The translations under genes and the position numbers were made by a program. A stretch of 64,000 nt of DNA, taken from positions 806,001 to 870,000 of the forward strand of contig NZ_JASSUA010000001.1 in assembly GCF_030227115.1 (NCBI RefSeq). Direction: 5' to 3'. Position 1 is the stretch's first letter. Each line of letters opens with the position of its first letter. The notes below the pieces were generated by a model, which saw only the letters and a program-made list of their open reading frames with translations, searched no databases and had not been told where the DNA came from. Shown here piece by piece: positions 42,864-52,400 of this stretch. The DNA comes from Marinobacter sp. SS13-12. Lineage in GTDB: Bacteria > Pseudomonadota > Gammaproteobacteria > Pseudomonadales > Oleiphilaceae.

Positions 42864-45500
42864 GTGATTCGGGTAGAACTGCCGGCGCTGATAGGGCGCC
42901 TCAACGAGATCTGTCGCCAGGGCCTGGAAAGCTCGGCGGCGTTGTGTATCAGCCGCCAGGGCGCGGAGATCACTCCCGCCCACCTGCTTTTCAAGCTACT
43001 GGAAACACCGTTTACCGATGTGCGCCAGATCCTGGAAAGCACCGGTATTGATCACCACATCCTGCAACCGGTTGTGGGGGACAGCCTCAACGGCGAGCCC
43101 CGGTCCGCCGAACCGTACCCGTCGTTCTCGCCGCTTTTGATTGAGTTATTGCAGGACGCCTGGCTCATCGCCTCCACCGAACTGGGCCACACCGACCTGC
43201 GTTCCGGTGCCATCATGCTGGCGCTGTTGATGAACGCAGACCGCTACCTGATGCCCCAGGTCAGTCAGCGCCTGAAAGACATCAATCGGGAACAGCTGCG
43301 CCGGCAGTTCGATTCCATGACCCGGGGTTCTGTGGAACAGCCCCGTGCCGAAGACAAACCTGGTGCGGCCAACCAGTTGCAGGTGGACATGGACCCGCTC
43401 AAGCGCTATGCCACGGACTTCACCAGGCTGGCCCGTGATAAAAAGCTGGACCCGGTGGTCTGCCGCGACACCGAAATCGACCAGATGATCGACATCCTCT
43501 GTCGTCGCCGCAAGAACAACCCCATTGTTGTCGGTGACGCCGGTGTGGGCAAAAGCGCCGTTGTTGAAGGCCTGGCCCTGCGCATCGTCAACGGGGATGT
43601 GCCCGAACGCCTGACCGGCGTGGAACTGTGGACCCTGGACATGGGTGCACTGCAGGCCGGCGCCTCGGTAAAAGGCGAGTTCGAAAAGCGCCTGAAGGGC
43701 GTGATCGAAGCGGTGAAAAGCTCCGCGACCCCGATCATCCTGTTTATCGACGAAGCCCACACCCTGATCGGTGCCGGCAACAGCGAAGGCGGCTCCGACG
43801 CCGCCAACCTGCTCAAGCCGGCCCTGGCCCGCGGTGAATTGCGGACGATCGCGGCCACCACCTGGCGCGAGTACAAGAAATACTTCGAGAAAGACCCGGC
43901 CCTGAGCCGCCGTTTCCAGCCGGTCGCGCTGGACGAGCCCACCCCGGCCCAGGCAGTTCATATCCTTCGTGGTTTGCGCACCGTCTATGAAAAGGCGCAT
44001 CAGGTACTGATCGCCGACAGTGCCCTGAAAGCGGCCGCCGACATGTCCGCCCGTTACCTGGCCGGCCGCCAGCTCCCGGACAAGGCCATCGACGTACTGG
44101 ACACTGCCTGCGCCCGGGTCAGCCTCAACCTGAGCACACCCCCGCGCCGTCTCAGCCACGTGCGCAGCGAACTGCACCAACTGAGCATGGAGCAGGAACT
44201 GATGACCCGGGAACAGACCCTGGGGCAGGCCGTCGACCACGTGCGCGAGGACGAGCTGACTCAGCGTCTGGAAACCCTGCGTGCGGAAGCGGAAGAACTG
44301 GAACAGCGCTGGAACGACCAGCGTGAACTGGTGGCGCGCCTGGTGGACATCCGCGAGCAACTGCTGAGCGAAGAGGCTACCGACGTCGAAGCATCGGCGG
44401 AAGCAACCACCCCTGAAACCGACGAAGAGCGCCCGGACCTGAAAAGCGAAGCCGCCGCCATCGAACAGGAACTGGCGGAACTGCAGGCCGACGAGCCACT
44501 GGTACATGCCCGTGTCGACGCCCGCCAGGTGGCCGAAGTCATCGCCGACTGGACCGGTATCCCGGTCAACCGCATGACCGCCGACGAACTGGAAAAAATC
44601 ACCCACCTGCCGGAGTACCTGCAGTCCCACATCAAGGGTCAGGACACCGCCATCGGCGCACTGCACCAACACCTGCTCACCGCCCGTGCCGACCTGCGCC
44701 GTCCGGGCCGCCCCATGGGTGCTTTCCTGCTGGCCGGTCCCAGCGGTGTGGGTAAGACCGAAACCGTGGTGCAACTGGCCGAACTGCTCTACGGCGGCCG
44801 CCAGTTCCTCACCACCATCAACATGTCCGAATACCAGGAGAAGCACACCGTCTCCCGCCTCATCGGTTCACCACCGGGCTACGTCGGATTCGGCGAAGGC
44901 GGCATCCTCACCGAAGCCATCCGCCAGAAGCCCTATTCGGTCGTGCTGCTCGACGAAGTCGAAAAAGCCCACCCGGAAGTCCTCAACCTGTTCTACCAGG
45001 CCTTCGACAAGGGCGAACTGGCCGACGGCGAAGGCCGCCTGATCGACTGCAAGAACGTGGTGTTCTTCCTCACCTCGAACCTGGGCTACCAGACCATCGT
45101 CAGACACGCAGACGAGCCGGAGAAGATCGAAGAAGCCCTGTATCCGGAACTGGCCGACTTCTTCAAACCGGCATTGCTGGCACGCATGGAAGTTGTGCCC
45201 TACCTGCCGTTGGGCGAGGAAACCCTCAACCGCATCGTCGCCGACAAACTCGACCGCCTGGCCACCCAGATCAGCGACCGTTACCACACCACAGTGGAAC
45301 TGGAAGATGGCCTGGTGGAAGCCATCCGCAGCCGTGCCACCCGAAGCGAAAACGGCGCACGGATGCTGGAGTCGATCATCGAGGGTGAACTGCTGCCGCC
45401 GGTATCGCTGGCGTTGCTAGAGAAGCTGGCTGCTCGGGAGCCAGTCACCAAAGTGACCCTCGGCGTCAAAGACCATCAATTCACCGGGGTGGTTGCCTAA
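42864..45500 (+). CDS. tssH: T6SS sheath-disassembling ATPase TssH (ClpV)
   Basis: ClpV unfolds contracted TssBC sheath for recycling. The start is GTG 42864 after AAGGAG. The 878-aa protein has an N domain that binds the TssC N-terminus, AAA1 with Walker A GDAGVGKS (224-231) and Walker B ILFIDEAH, a middle coiled region with an insertion rich in Glu/Thr/Ala near residues 505-525, and AAA2 with GPSGVGKT (625-632) and VVLLDEVEKAHPEV. This is the last gene of the assembly block before a family A repeat and the regulator gene. Confidence 0.97.
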   Translation: MIRVELPALIGRLNEICRQGLESSAALCISRQGAEITPAHLLFKLLETPFTDVRQILESTGIDHHILQPVVGDSLNGEPRSAEPYPSFSPLLIELLQDAWLIASTELGHTDLRSGAIMLALLMNADRYLMPQVSQRLKDINREQLRRQFDSMTRGSVEQPRAEDKPGAANQLQVDMDPLKRYATDFTRLARDKKLDPVVCRDTEIDQMIDILCRRRKNNPIVVGDAGVGKSAVVEGLALRIVNGDVPERLTGVELWTLDMGALQAGASVKGEFEKRLKGVIEAVKSSATPIILFIDEAHTLIGAGNSEGGSDAANLLKPALARGELRTIAATTWREYKKYFEKDPALSRRFQPVALDEPTPAQAVHILRGLRTVYEKAHQVLIADSALKAAADMSARYLAGRQLPDKAIDVLDTACARVSLNLSTPPRRLSHVRSELHQLSMEQELMTREQTLGQAVDHVREDELTQRLETLRAEAEELEQRWNDQRELVARLVDIREQLLSEEATDVEASAEATTPETDEERPDLKSEAAAIEQELAELQADEPLVHARVDARQVAEVIADWTGIPVNRMTADELEKITHLPEYLQSHIKGQDTAIGALHQHLLTARADLRRPGRPMGAFLLAGPSGVGKTETVVQLAELLYGGRQFLTTINMSEYQEKHTVSRLIGSPPGYVGFGEGGILTEAIRQKPYSVVLLDEVEKAHPEVLNLFYQAFDKGELADGEGRLIDCKNVVFFLTSNLGYQTIVRHADEPEKIEEALYPELADFFKPALLARMEVVPYLPLGEETLNRIVADKLDRLATQISDRYHTTVELEDGLVEAIRSRATRSENGARMLESIIEGELLPPVSLALLEKLAAREPVTKVTLGVKDHQFTGVVA

Positions 45501-45520
45501 GGCAATCGGGAGGTAGCGGG

Positions 45521-45622
45521 CCCTGTGGTTCGGCTTTCCAAATACCCTGCGGAGCCATGGATGGCGGAGCGGAGCGTACAAGGATGTATTCACAGCGTGT
45601 TTTGGAAAGCCGAACCACAGGG
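45521..45622 (+). repeat. family A hairpin repeat, copy 3
   Basis: The arms 45521-45542 and 45601-45622 are perfectly complementary over 22 bp. The constant core GCGGAGCCATGGATGGCGG spans 45549-45567. Downstream, GTACAAGGATGT (45576-45587) matches the CsrA SELEX consensus RUACARGGAUGU at every position and forms a TACA/TGTA hairpin with AGGA in the loop. GGA triplets at 45559-45561 and 45582-45584 are 23 nt apart. It is in the sense orientation between tssH and vasH. Confidence 0.9.
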
Positions 45623-45661
45623 TACGCGGTCGGCGAACAACCAACTCAGGGAAGAAAAAGA

Positions 45662-47236
45662 ATGGGACGGATGCAGATGGAGTTGCACACCGGCATAGAC
45701 CTGGCGGTTGAACTGCTCCGGCAGGATAACCTGCCAACCCTGCTAAAAGTCGCCTCACGGCAACTGGAAAACACCTTCGGTATCAACTGTTGCTGGACAC
45801 TGGAACTCGACCTCAGCGGCCGCACACTCCACTGTGCGGCACTGGGCGACCAGGGCGAATTCGATTGCGGCGACTTCAGCCACCCCTTTGCCCACCTGCT
45901 GCAACAGGGCAAACCCAGGGAACTGTCACGGGCCGCCAGCTACCGCCTCGACCACGAAGGCTTCCAGGCCATGGTCGAAGCCAGCAACCGGCCCCGGTCA
46001 TTCTGGCTCGAACCCATCAAAGGCGAAGACGGCCGCACACTCGGCATCCTCGTGCTTTGCAACGAAGAACCTGAGTGGGAAGGCATCACCGCCCAGCCAC
46101 TGTACCGGGGCCTGCTGACCCTGCTGTCCCACCAATGGGTCAGCCAGCTCAGAACCAGCGACCAGGTATGGCAGCGGCGCATGCTCAAACGCTCGCTGGA
46201 CCACCTCCACGATGCCGAAGCCGTGCGTCAGCGCTGTGAACAACTGGCGAATACTCTGGTTGGCAGCTCCGCAGCCATGACCGACCTGCGCGCCCAGATC
46301 GTACGGGCCGCCGGCAGCCAGCTTTCGGTACTGGTACAGGGCGAAACCGGATGCGGCAAGGACCTGGTGGCCCAGGGCATACACCGCTTCTCCGACCGGG
46401 CCGCAGGGCCCCTGGTCGTGGTCAACTGCGCCGCCATTCCGGACTCACTGCTGGAAAGCGAACTCTTCGGCCACACCAAGGGGGCCTTTTCCGGTGCCGA
46501 TCGGGCCAAGGAAGGTCTGCTGGCCCAGGCGGACGGCGGCACCCTGTTTCTGGACGAAATCGGCGACATGCCCATGGCCCTGCAGTCGAAATTGCTGCGT
46601 GTGCTGGAAAGCCGTCGTTTCCGCCCACTCGGCGCTCAGCAGGAACAGCATTCAGACTTCCGCCTGGTGGCGGCCACCCATCAACCACTGAGCAGTTGCA
46701 TTGAAGAAGGCCGCTTCCGGCGTGACCTCTTCTACCGCCTCAGCCAGTTCCCGTTGCGGGTTCTGCCACTGAGGGAGCGACCGCAAGACCTGGAACCCCT
46801 GTGCCGGCATTTCATTCGTGAATACACCGCCCGGGAGGGCGCAGGCCCAATGGGCATCAGCAGCCATGCCCTGAGCATGTTGACCGGCTACCGCTTCCCT
46901 GGGAATGCCCGCGAATTGCGGAATATTGTTGAGTTTGCGTGCCTGCAGACACCGGTAGGCGACGATATCCAGCCGGAAGTGTTGCGCCTGGATGACCTGT
47001 TTCCGGACCAGGAAACCTGTATAGCCAGCGATTTCCAGGCGCAGATGGTTCCGGGCGTTCCCCAGGCGGAGGACGTGGACGACCTCAGGGCTGCGGCCCA
47101 GGCGTTCGAAGCTGCCATTATACGTGAGCGCTTACGCCAGTATGGCGGCAACCGTGCCCAGGCGGCAGAGAGCCTGGGCCTGCCCAAGCGAACCCTGGCC
47201 CACAAATGTCTGAAGTATCAGGTGACTGAAGCGTGA
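45662..47236 (+). CDS. vasH: sigma-54-dependent T6SS activator (VasH-like)
   Basis: This 524-aa enhancer-binding protein has an N-terminal GAF-like sensing region (TLLKVASRQLENTFGINCCW ... LGILVLCNEE), an AAA+ domain with Walker A GETGCGKD (227-234) and LFLDEIGDMP, and a C-terminal Fis-type helix-turn-helix (GGNRAQAAESLGLPKRTLAHKCLKY). The sigma-54 contact loop reads GAFSGA at 274-279 instead of the usual GAFTGA. In V. cholerae the orthologue activates hcp/vgrG operons rather than the core cluster. ATG 45662 follows AGGGAAG; it overlaps the next gene by 4 nt. Confidence 0.94.
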   Translation: MGRMQMELHTGIDLAVELLRQDNLPTLLKVASRQLENTFGINCCWTLELDLSGRTLHCAALGDQGEFDCGDFSHPFAHLLQQGKPRELSRAASYRLDHEGFQAMVEASNRPRSFWLEPIKGEDGRTLGILVLCNEEPEWEGITAQPLYRGLLTLLSHQWVSQLRTSDQVWQRRMLKRSLDHLHDAEAVRQRCEQLANTLVGSSAAMTDLRAQIVRAAGSQLSVLVQGETGCGKDLVAQGIHRFSDRAAGPLVVVNCAAIPDSLLESELFGHTKGAFSGADRAKEGLLAQADGGTLFLDEIGDMPMALQSKLLRVLESRRFRPLGAQQEQHSDFRLVAATHQPLSSCIEEGRFRRDLFYRLSQFPLRVLPLRERPQDLEPLCRHFIREYTAREGAGPMGISSHALSMLTGYRFPGNARELRNIVEFACLQTPVGDDIQPEVLRLDDLFPDQETCIASDFQAQMVPGVPQAEDVDDLRAAAQAFEAAIIRERLRQYGGNRAQAAESLGLPKRTLAHKCLKYQVTEA

Positions 47237-47886
47237 AACTGTTTTATCGAAGTAACTACCCTCTTGCTGCCGCATTCTGTGCCCTCGGCCTGACATTTTC
47301 TCTGACTGCCAGTGGCGACACCCGCCAGCAACTGTCGGCCGCCCGGGACTGCACCACTGAAAGCCAGCGCCTGGAACGCCTTGCCTGTTTCGATGAAGTG
47401 TTCGGCACGCCCGTCGAAGTAGCGATCGAAGATGTCATCAGCGGCAACCAGCCGGAACGCTGGCGTCAGGCCTTTGCCCAGGAGCAGCGTCGCCAGCCGG
47501 GAGATGGCCCGCTTTATGGTGACACCTCGGAGCAGGCGGGACACCTGGTAACGCTCAGCGCGCTGGGAGTACACCCTCCCCGGCCGTTACTCGCGGTGCA
47601 GTGCCACAACAACATCACCGAGCTCACGCTGATGTTGCCCGAAGCAGTAAAAGAGGAACGGGTGACGGTTGATTTTGGCCAGGGCCGGCAGATCTGGCGG
47701 GTGCGGGACGAGGGCTTTGTCATCAGTGGCGGCCGGGGCCTGCCAGCCATTCGCACGGTGCGGGAAATGTCTGCAGGTTCGGGTGTCACCGTTGCCTCGT
47801 CCAGTGGCGCTATCGACGGGCTGATGTTTGATCTGCAGGGATTCCGGGAAACACTGAAGCCGCTGCGGGAAGCCTGTGGCTGGTAG
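47233..47886 (+). CDS. vasI: T6SS-associated VasI/TagO-like exported protein
   Basis: The 217-aa exported protein starts with GTG overlapping the vasH stop. It has a signal peptide (about residues 1-27), two Cys in the CTTESQRLERLACFDEVFG opening that is typical of VasI (VCA0118 family), and a beta-rich C-terminal domain with a late Cys. In V. cholerae VasI is needed for full secretion, but its exact job is not settled. Position between vasH and tssA is the same as in V. cholerae. Confidence 0.88.
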   Translation: MKLFYRSNYPLAAAFCALGLTFSLTASGDTRQQLSAARDCTTESQRLERLACFDEVFGTPVEVAIEDVISGNQPERWRQAFAQEQRRQPGDGPLYGDTSEQAGHLVTLSALGVHPPRPLLAVQCHNNITELTLMLPEAVKEERVTVDFGQGRQIWRVRDEGFVISGGRGLPAIRTVREMSAGSGVTVASSSGAIDGLMFDLQGFRETLKPLREACGW

Positions 47887-47930
47887 ACGTTGAGAGTTTG
47901 ACACGCGATTTGTAAAGACAGGGATTGGAC

Positions 47931-49367
47931 ATGCAGGCAGTAGAGCAGCATCCATACGTTGAACAGGTGTTGAGTGCCTTTCCTGGTGAGAGCGCCACGG
48001 GTGAAAACCTGATGGACGACGTCACCATGGAATACCTCGAGAACGAAATCATGAAGGTGGGCTCGCTGGCTCACACGGGTGTTGAATGGGGCAAGGTGGA
48101 AAGCGAATCGCTCCGCCTGCTGTCGGACACCAGCAAGGACCTCAAGGTATTGGGGTTTTTGATGCTGTGCCTGCAGCGCGGCGGCAACGGCGAACGTTTT
48201 GCCCTGTCGCTGTACCTGTTGCACCGGGTACTGGACAGCTGGTGGGACGACGCCTGGCCCTATCCGGGGGAAAAGGGCAAGCGCGCCCGCAAGATGCTGA
48301 TGACCCAGATTCTGCAACGCTCCCTCAAGGAGGTGTCGGCGCTGAGTTTTGACGGCGGCGTCGGCGATGGCCGCGAATTCTGCCTCACCACCCTGGGTAA
48401 ACTGCTGGAGCAGGCTGGCGCCCGCGAACTACCCGATGACGGGCTGCTCGATTTGCGCCGGGCGGTGGAGAAGCTGCCTTCCCCATCGGACGCGCCGGGG
48501 CCGTCCGAAGCCGCCAACAAAACCGAAACCGCAACACCGTCTGCTTCCGGTACGTCGTCATCCCATGGCAGCAGCGCGTCTTCCGCTTCCCTCGGTGACC
48601 TGACCCTGGACCCGGCGAACGAGCGGGCCACCCGCCAGAGCCTGCTGAAAGTCGCCGACATGCTGACTGAAACCACACCTGCTGATGCGCTTGGTTACCA
48701 GCTTCGTCGTTACGCCATCTGGCAGACCATCACTTCGGTTCCCCCGGCCCGGGACGGCATCAAGAGTGACCTGGCGGCTGTCAGTACCGACCGTGTGGCT
48801 GACTATCGGGAAAGCCTGTCGAAATCGCCGGACCTGGCCCTGTGGCAACGAATCGAACAGAGCCTGTCGGTCAGTCCGTTCTGGCTGGAAGGCCACTGGC
48901 TGAGTGCGCAGGTGGCCTCCGCGCTGGGGCACGAGGCCTGTGCCGAAGCTATCCGCACGGCGGTTAAAGCCTTCGTTGAGCGGTTGCCGGAACTGACGGA
49001 CATGACGTTTAACGACGGCACGCCCTTCCTGCCCAAGGCGGTTGCGGACTGGATGCTCAGTGGCCCGGCAAAAGGTGGTTCCGCTGGTGGTGCGAGCTCC
49101 TGGGAGCAAGCCTACGACGACGCCCGCGGCGTCATGGATCAGAAGGGCCTGGCGGCGGCCATGCAACTGCTGGAAGAAGGCCTGGAAGCGGCCCGCGAAC
49201 CCAGGGACCGGTTCTACTGGCGGCTGATGAGCAGCCAGCTGATGAAAGACAGCGGCATGAAAAGCCTGGCAAAACAGCAGGTGCAGGATCTGCGTGAGCA
49301 GACCCGTGGAATGAGCCTTGAAGACTGGGAGCCTGGCCTGGTGGCCCGGCTGGACAGACTTGCGTAA
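47931..49367 (+). CDS. tssA: T6SS cap/initiation protein TssA (VasJ type)
   Basis: TssA primes and guides tail sheath polymerisation. The 478-aa protein has the ImpA N domain (VEWGKVESESLRLLSDTSKDLKVLGFLMLCL ... WDDAWPYPGEKGKRARKML), a Ser/Pro/Ala-rich linker near residues 185-225, and the VCA0119-type C-terminal domain (PADALGYQLRRYAIWQTITSVPPA ... ISPFWLEGHWLSAQ-like SVSPFWLEGHWLSAQVA). ATG 47931 has AGGGA 6 nt upstream. Placed 44 nt after vasI and 33 nt before tssM. Confidence 0.94.
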   Translation: MQAVEQHPYVEQVLSAFPGESATGENLMDDVTMEYLENEIMKVGSLAHTGVEWGKVESESLRLLSDTSKDLKVLGFLMLCLQRGGNGERFALSLYLLHRVLDSWWDDAWPYPGEKGKRARKMLMTQILQRSLKEVSALSFDGGVGDGREFCLTTLGKLLEQAGARELPDDGLLDLRRAVEKLPSPSDAPGPSEAANKTETATPSASGTSSSHGSSASSASLGDLTLDPANERATRQSLLKVADMLTETTPADALGYQLRRYAIWQTITSVPPARDGIKSDLAAVSTDRVADYRESLSKSPDLALWQRIEQSLSVSPFWLEGHWLSAQVASALGHEACAEAIRTAVKAFVERLPELTDMTFNDGTPFLPKAVADWMLSGPAKGGSAGGASSWEQAYDDARGVMDQKGLAAAMQLLEEGLEAAREPRDRFYWRLMSSQLMKDSGMKSLAKQQVQDLREQTRGMSLEDWEPGLVARLDRLA

Positions 49368-49400
49368 ACACAGACGGACTAATTAACAGGAATGGACACC

Positions 49401-52400
49401 ATGTGGAGACAAGCCCTACTCATTGGACGACGGATACTGCCCTATGTGCGCAGTGCGGCGCCGATTACCCTGGCACTGGGTGTGGTGGTACTGCTGGCCG
49501 CAACCTGGTGGCTGGGGCCGCGCCTGGAAATCAACGGTGAATATCCACTGGCAGCCTGGCAGATGCGCGCCCTGGTCACGCTGGTGGTTGTGCTGCTGGT
49601 GGCGATGGCCTGGGGCATGGTACTGGCCCGCAAGTTGCGCAAGGTAAACGTTGCCAAGGCACAGGAGCAGAAGGAAGAGGAAGACCCGATCCTGCCGCTG
49701 GAACGCCGCCAGCAACGCCTGCTTGATCGCCGCCTGGCAGAACTCAAGAGCAACCTGCCGGGGCGCAAGGGCGTCTACCGTTTGCCCTGGTACCTGGTTA
49801 TGGGCCTGGAGGATGCCGGCAAGACCAGCCTGATCCAGCGCTCCGGGCAGACCTATACGCTAACCAACGTGACCCGCAACCCCCGCACGGAGCGTAATCC
49901 TTTCGGTTTCGAATGGTGGGTGGGCGATAACGGTGTACTGATAGATCCGGACGGCGAACTGCTCAGCCAGAACGACGGTCAGGGTGCCGGCAGCGAGATT
50001 CAGCAACGGCTGTGGACCCATTTCATCAACTGGCTGGAAAAAAACCGACCCCAGCGCCCGCTGAACGGTGTGGTGCTGGCTGTGGATCTTGCGCGTCTGA
50101 GCACGGCCAACGAGCAGCAACGTCAGGCCCAGGCAATCCTGCTTCGAACCCGTCTGCGGGAACTGATGGAGCAACTGGGGTCCCGGTTACCGGTGTACAT
50201 CAGTTTTACCAAGATGGATCTGCTCTACGGTTTTGCGCCCTTTGCACGAACTCTGTCTAAAGCTGAACGTGAGCAACCCCTCGGCTTTACGTTTCAACTG
50301 GACGGCCAGCAAGATCCGGACGACTGGCTGGGTGAGTTTGACCAGAGTTTCAGCAAGCTCGCAGAACAACTGGGTGAGCGGCTTCCGGACGTATTGTCCG
50401 CCACCCGGGATGCCGAAGAACGTGCGGCAGCCTATTCCTTTACCCGCCAACTGGCGGGGCTGAAGCCGGTGCTGGAACAGTTCCTCGCGGACCTGCTTTC
50501 TGCGGATGCGTTTTCAACGCCGGCCCTGGTCCGTGGCACCTACTTTACTTCCGTGGTCCAGGAAGGTGTGCCGGAAGATGCTTTTGTATCTGCCGCTGCC
50601 GCCAGCTATGGTCTTGCCGGCCCGATACAGCCGGCACAACGTGGCGGGCAGTCATCCAGCCTGTTCACCGAAAAGTTGTTTCCCAATATCATCTATCGCG
50701 AAGCCGGCCTGGCCGGTGATAACCAGAAGGTGGTTGGTCGCCGGCGGCGTCAGGTTGCGGTGGCGGCGATAGTGGCCGTCGTTGCCGGCCTGGGCATGAC
50801 GGCCGGATGGCAGCATTACTTTATTCAGAACGCCGAAGCCGCCATGGCCGTTGAGGAACGGGTGCGCAGTTTCATCGATAACTGGCGCCCGATTGGCTAC
50901 GAGCCGGATACCACCGGCCGCAATTTGCTGGAACCCCTGGACCAGCTACAGGAAGCCACGCTGGCGTTCGGAGATTACCGTGCGGAGCCGGCAGTCGTGG
51001 CGGATATGGGCCTTTATAAGGGCCACAAGATTGGCCCGGAAGTCGAAGAGTCCTATCTGGACATGTTGGCCTATCAATTCATGCCGGCCTTGATGCTGGG
51101 CGTAATGGGAGAGATGAGCGATGCTCCGGACCTCAGTTCCGAGCGCCTCGATCACCTGCGCGTATTGCGCATGCTCTACGATGCCAGCGGCCGCCGCAGG
51201 GATATTGTCCACCGTTATATGAGTGAGTATTGGCAGCGTGCCTACCCGGCGCAACGGAATCTGCAGCAGCGGCTGCTCAGCCATCTGGACTATGCCCTGC
51301 TGCACACGGACCTGAACCAGCGTGTAGCGGAGGGTGACAAAACCGCCGATATGGCGCTGGCGCCGTTCCGCAGCAGCGTCCAGTGGGCCCAGCATGAGCT
51401 CGGGCGTATCGCGACCCCGGAACGGGTCTATCGTGACCTGGAAAAGGAAGCCGAGCAGAATTTCCAATCGCCCCTGGACCTGGCGCGGGAATCCGGCCCG
51501 GCCTTCAGCACCGTGTTTGTGCGCCTGGATGAATTCGGTGAGCCGCTGGATGATGAGAATACGGAACAGGATGACCCGGCCGTGATTCCGTCGCTGCTGA
51601 CCCGGCAGGGCCTGGATTCCTGGTTCCTGCGCAAGTCCGGCTCCGTCACGGAGCTGGCCCTGGTGGATGCCTGGGTGCTCGGCCGCCGGGATGATGTGGA
51701 CTTCAGTGAGGCCGATGAAGCCCGGTTGCAGGCGCAACTGCAGTCCCTGTATGCGGAAAACTATGTCGCCAACTGGCGCCGGGCTTTGAGCCGGCTGGAC
51801 ATCCAGAGCTTCAGCGACCTCAATCACGGTGTGCGTGTCCTGGAAAGCCTGACCAGTGGCCACGAACCGCTGAACCAGTTGCTGGCCCACGTAACCGCCA
51901 ATACCCGTCTGATTCCGGGTGGCAGCGAAGAGGCCGAGGCGGCCCGCAAGGTAATGGAGCAGTCTGCCCATTTCCAGATGGTGCAGGAAATTGAGCGTCA
52001 GTTTACTGACCTGAACGAACTGATGGACAAGCAGGGTGATGACCCGAGTGATATGGAGCAGGTAATGGAGGTGGTTCATAGCCTTCATACCTACCTGCGC
52101 GGTATTCAGGAAGCGCCGGATCGCGGTAAGGCCGCCCTTTCAGCCGCCCGCGCCCGTATGGGCCTGAGAGGGGCAGACCCGATTTTTACTCTGCAGCGGG
52201 TGGCTTCCAACCAGCCAGCGCCCCTGGATCGCATGCTGGAAAAACTGGCTTCCGAAAGCTGGCGTGTGGTGCTCGACCAGGCCGTGGCGCAACTTGAGCG
52301 TCAGTGGTATCGGGAAGTGTATCAGCCATTCCAGCAGAGTCTGGCCAGGCATTACCCGTTCAGTCCGGGGGCCGGCCGTGACGCGGCACTGCAGGATTTC

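Noticed and set aside
43146..44846. 566-codon open frame on the minus strand opposite tssH
   Set aside because: It is antisense to a certain ClpV gene, its His/Gln/Gly-rich translation has no known motif, and it is explained by codon bias of a GC-rich gene.
26518..45622. Recurrent core seen three times, considered as CRISPR repeats
   Set aside because: The copies are kilobases apart, in both orientations, and part of larger self-pairing hairpins; there is no regular spacing and no cas gene.
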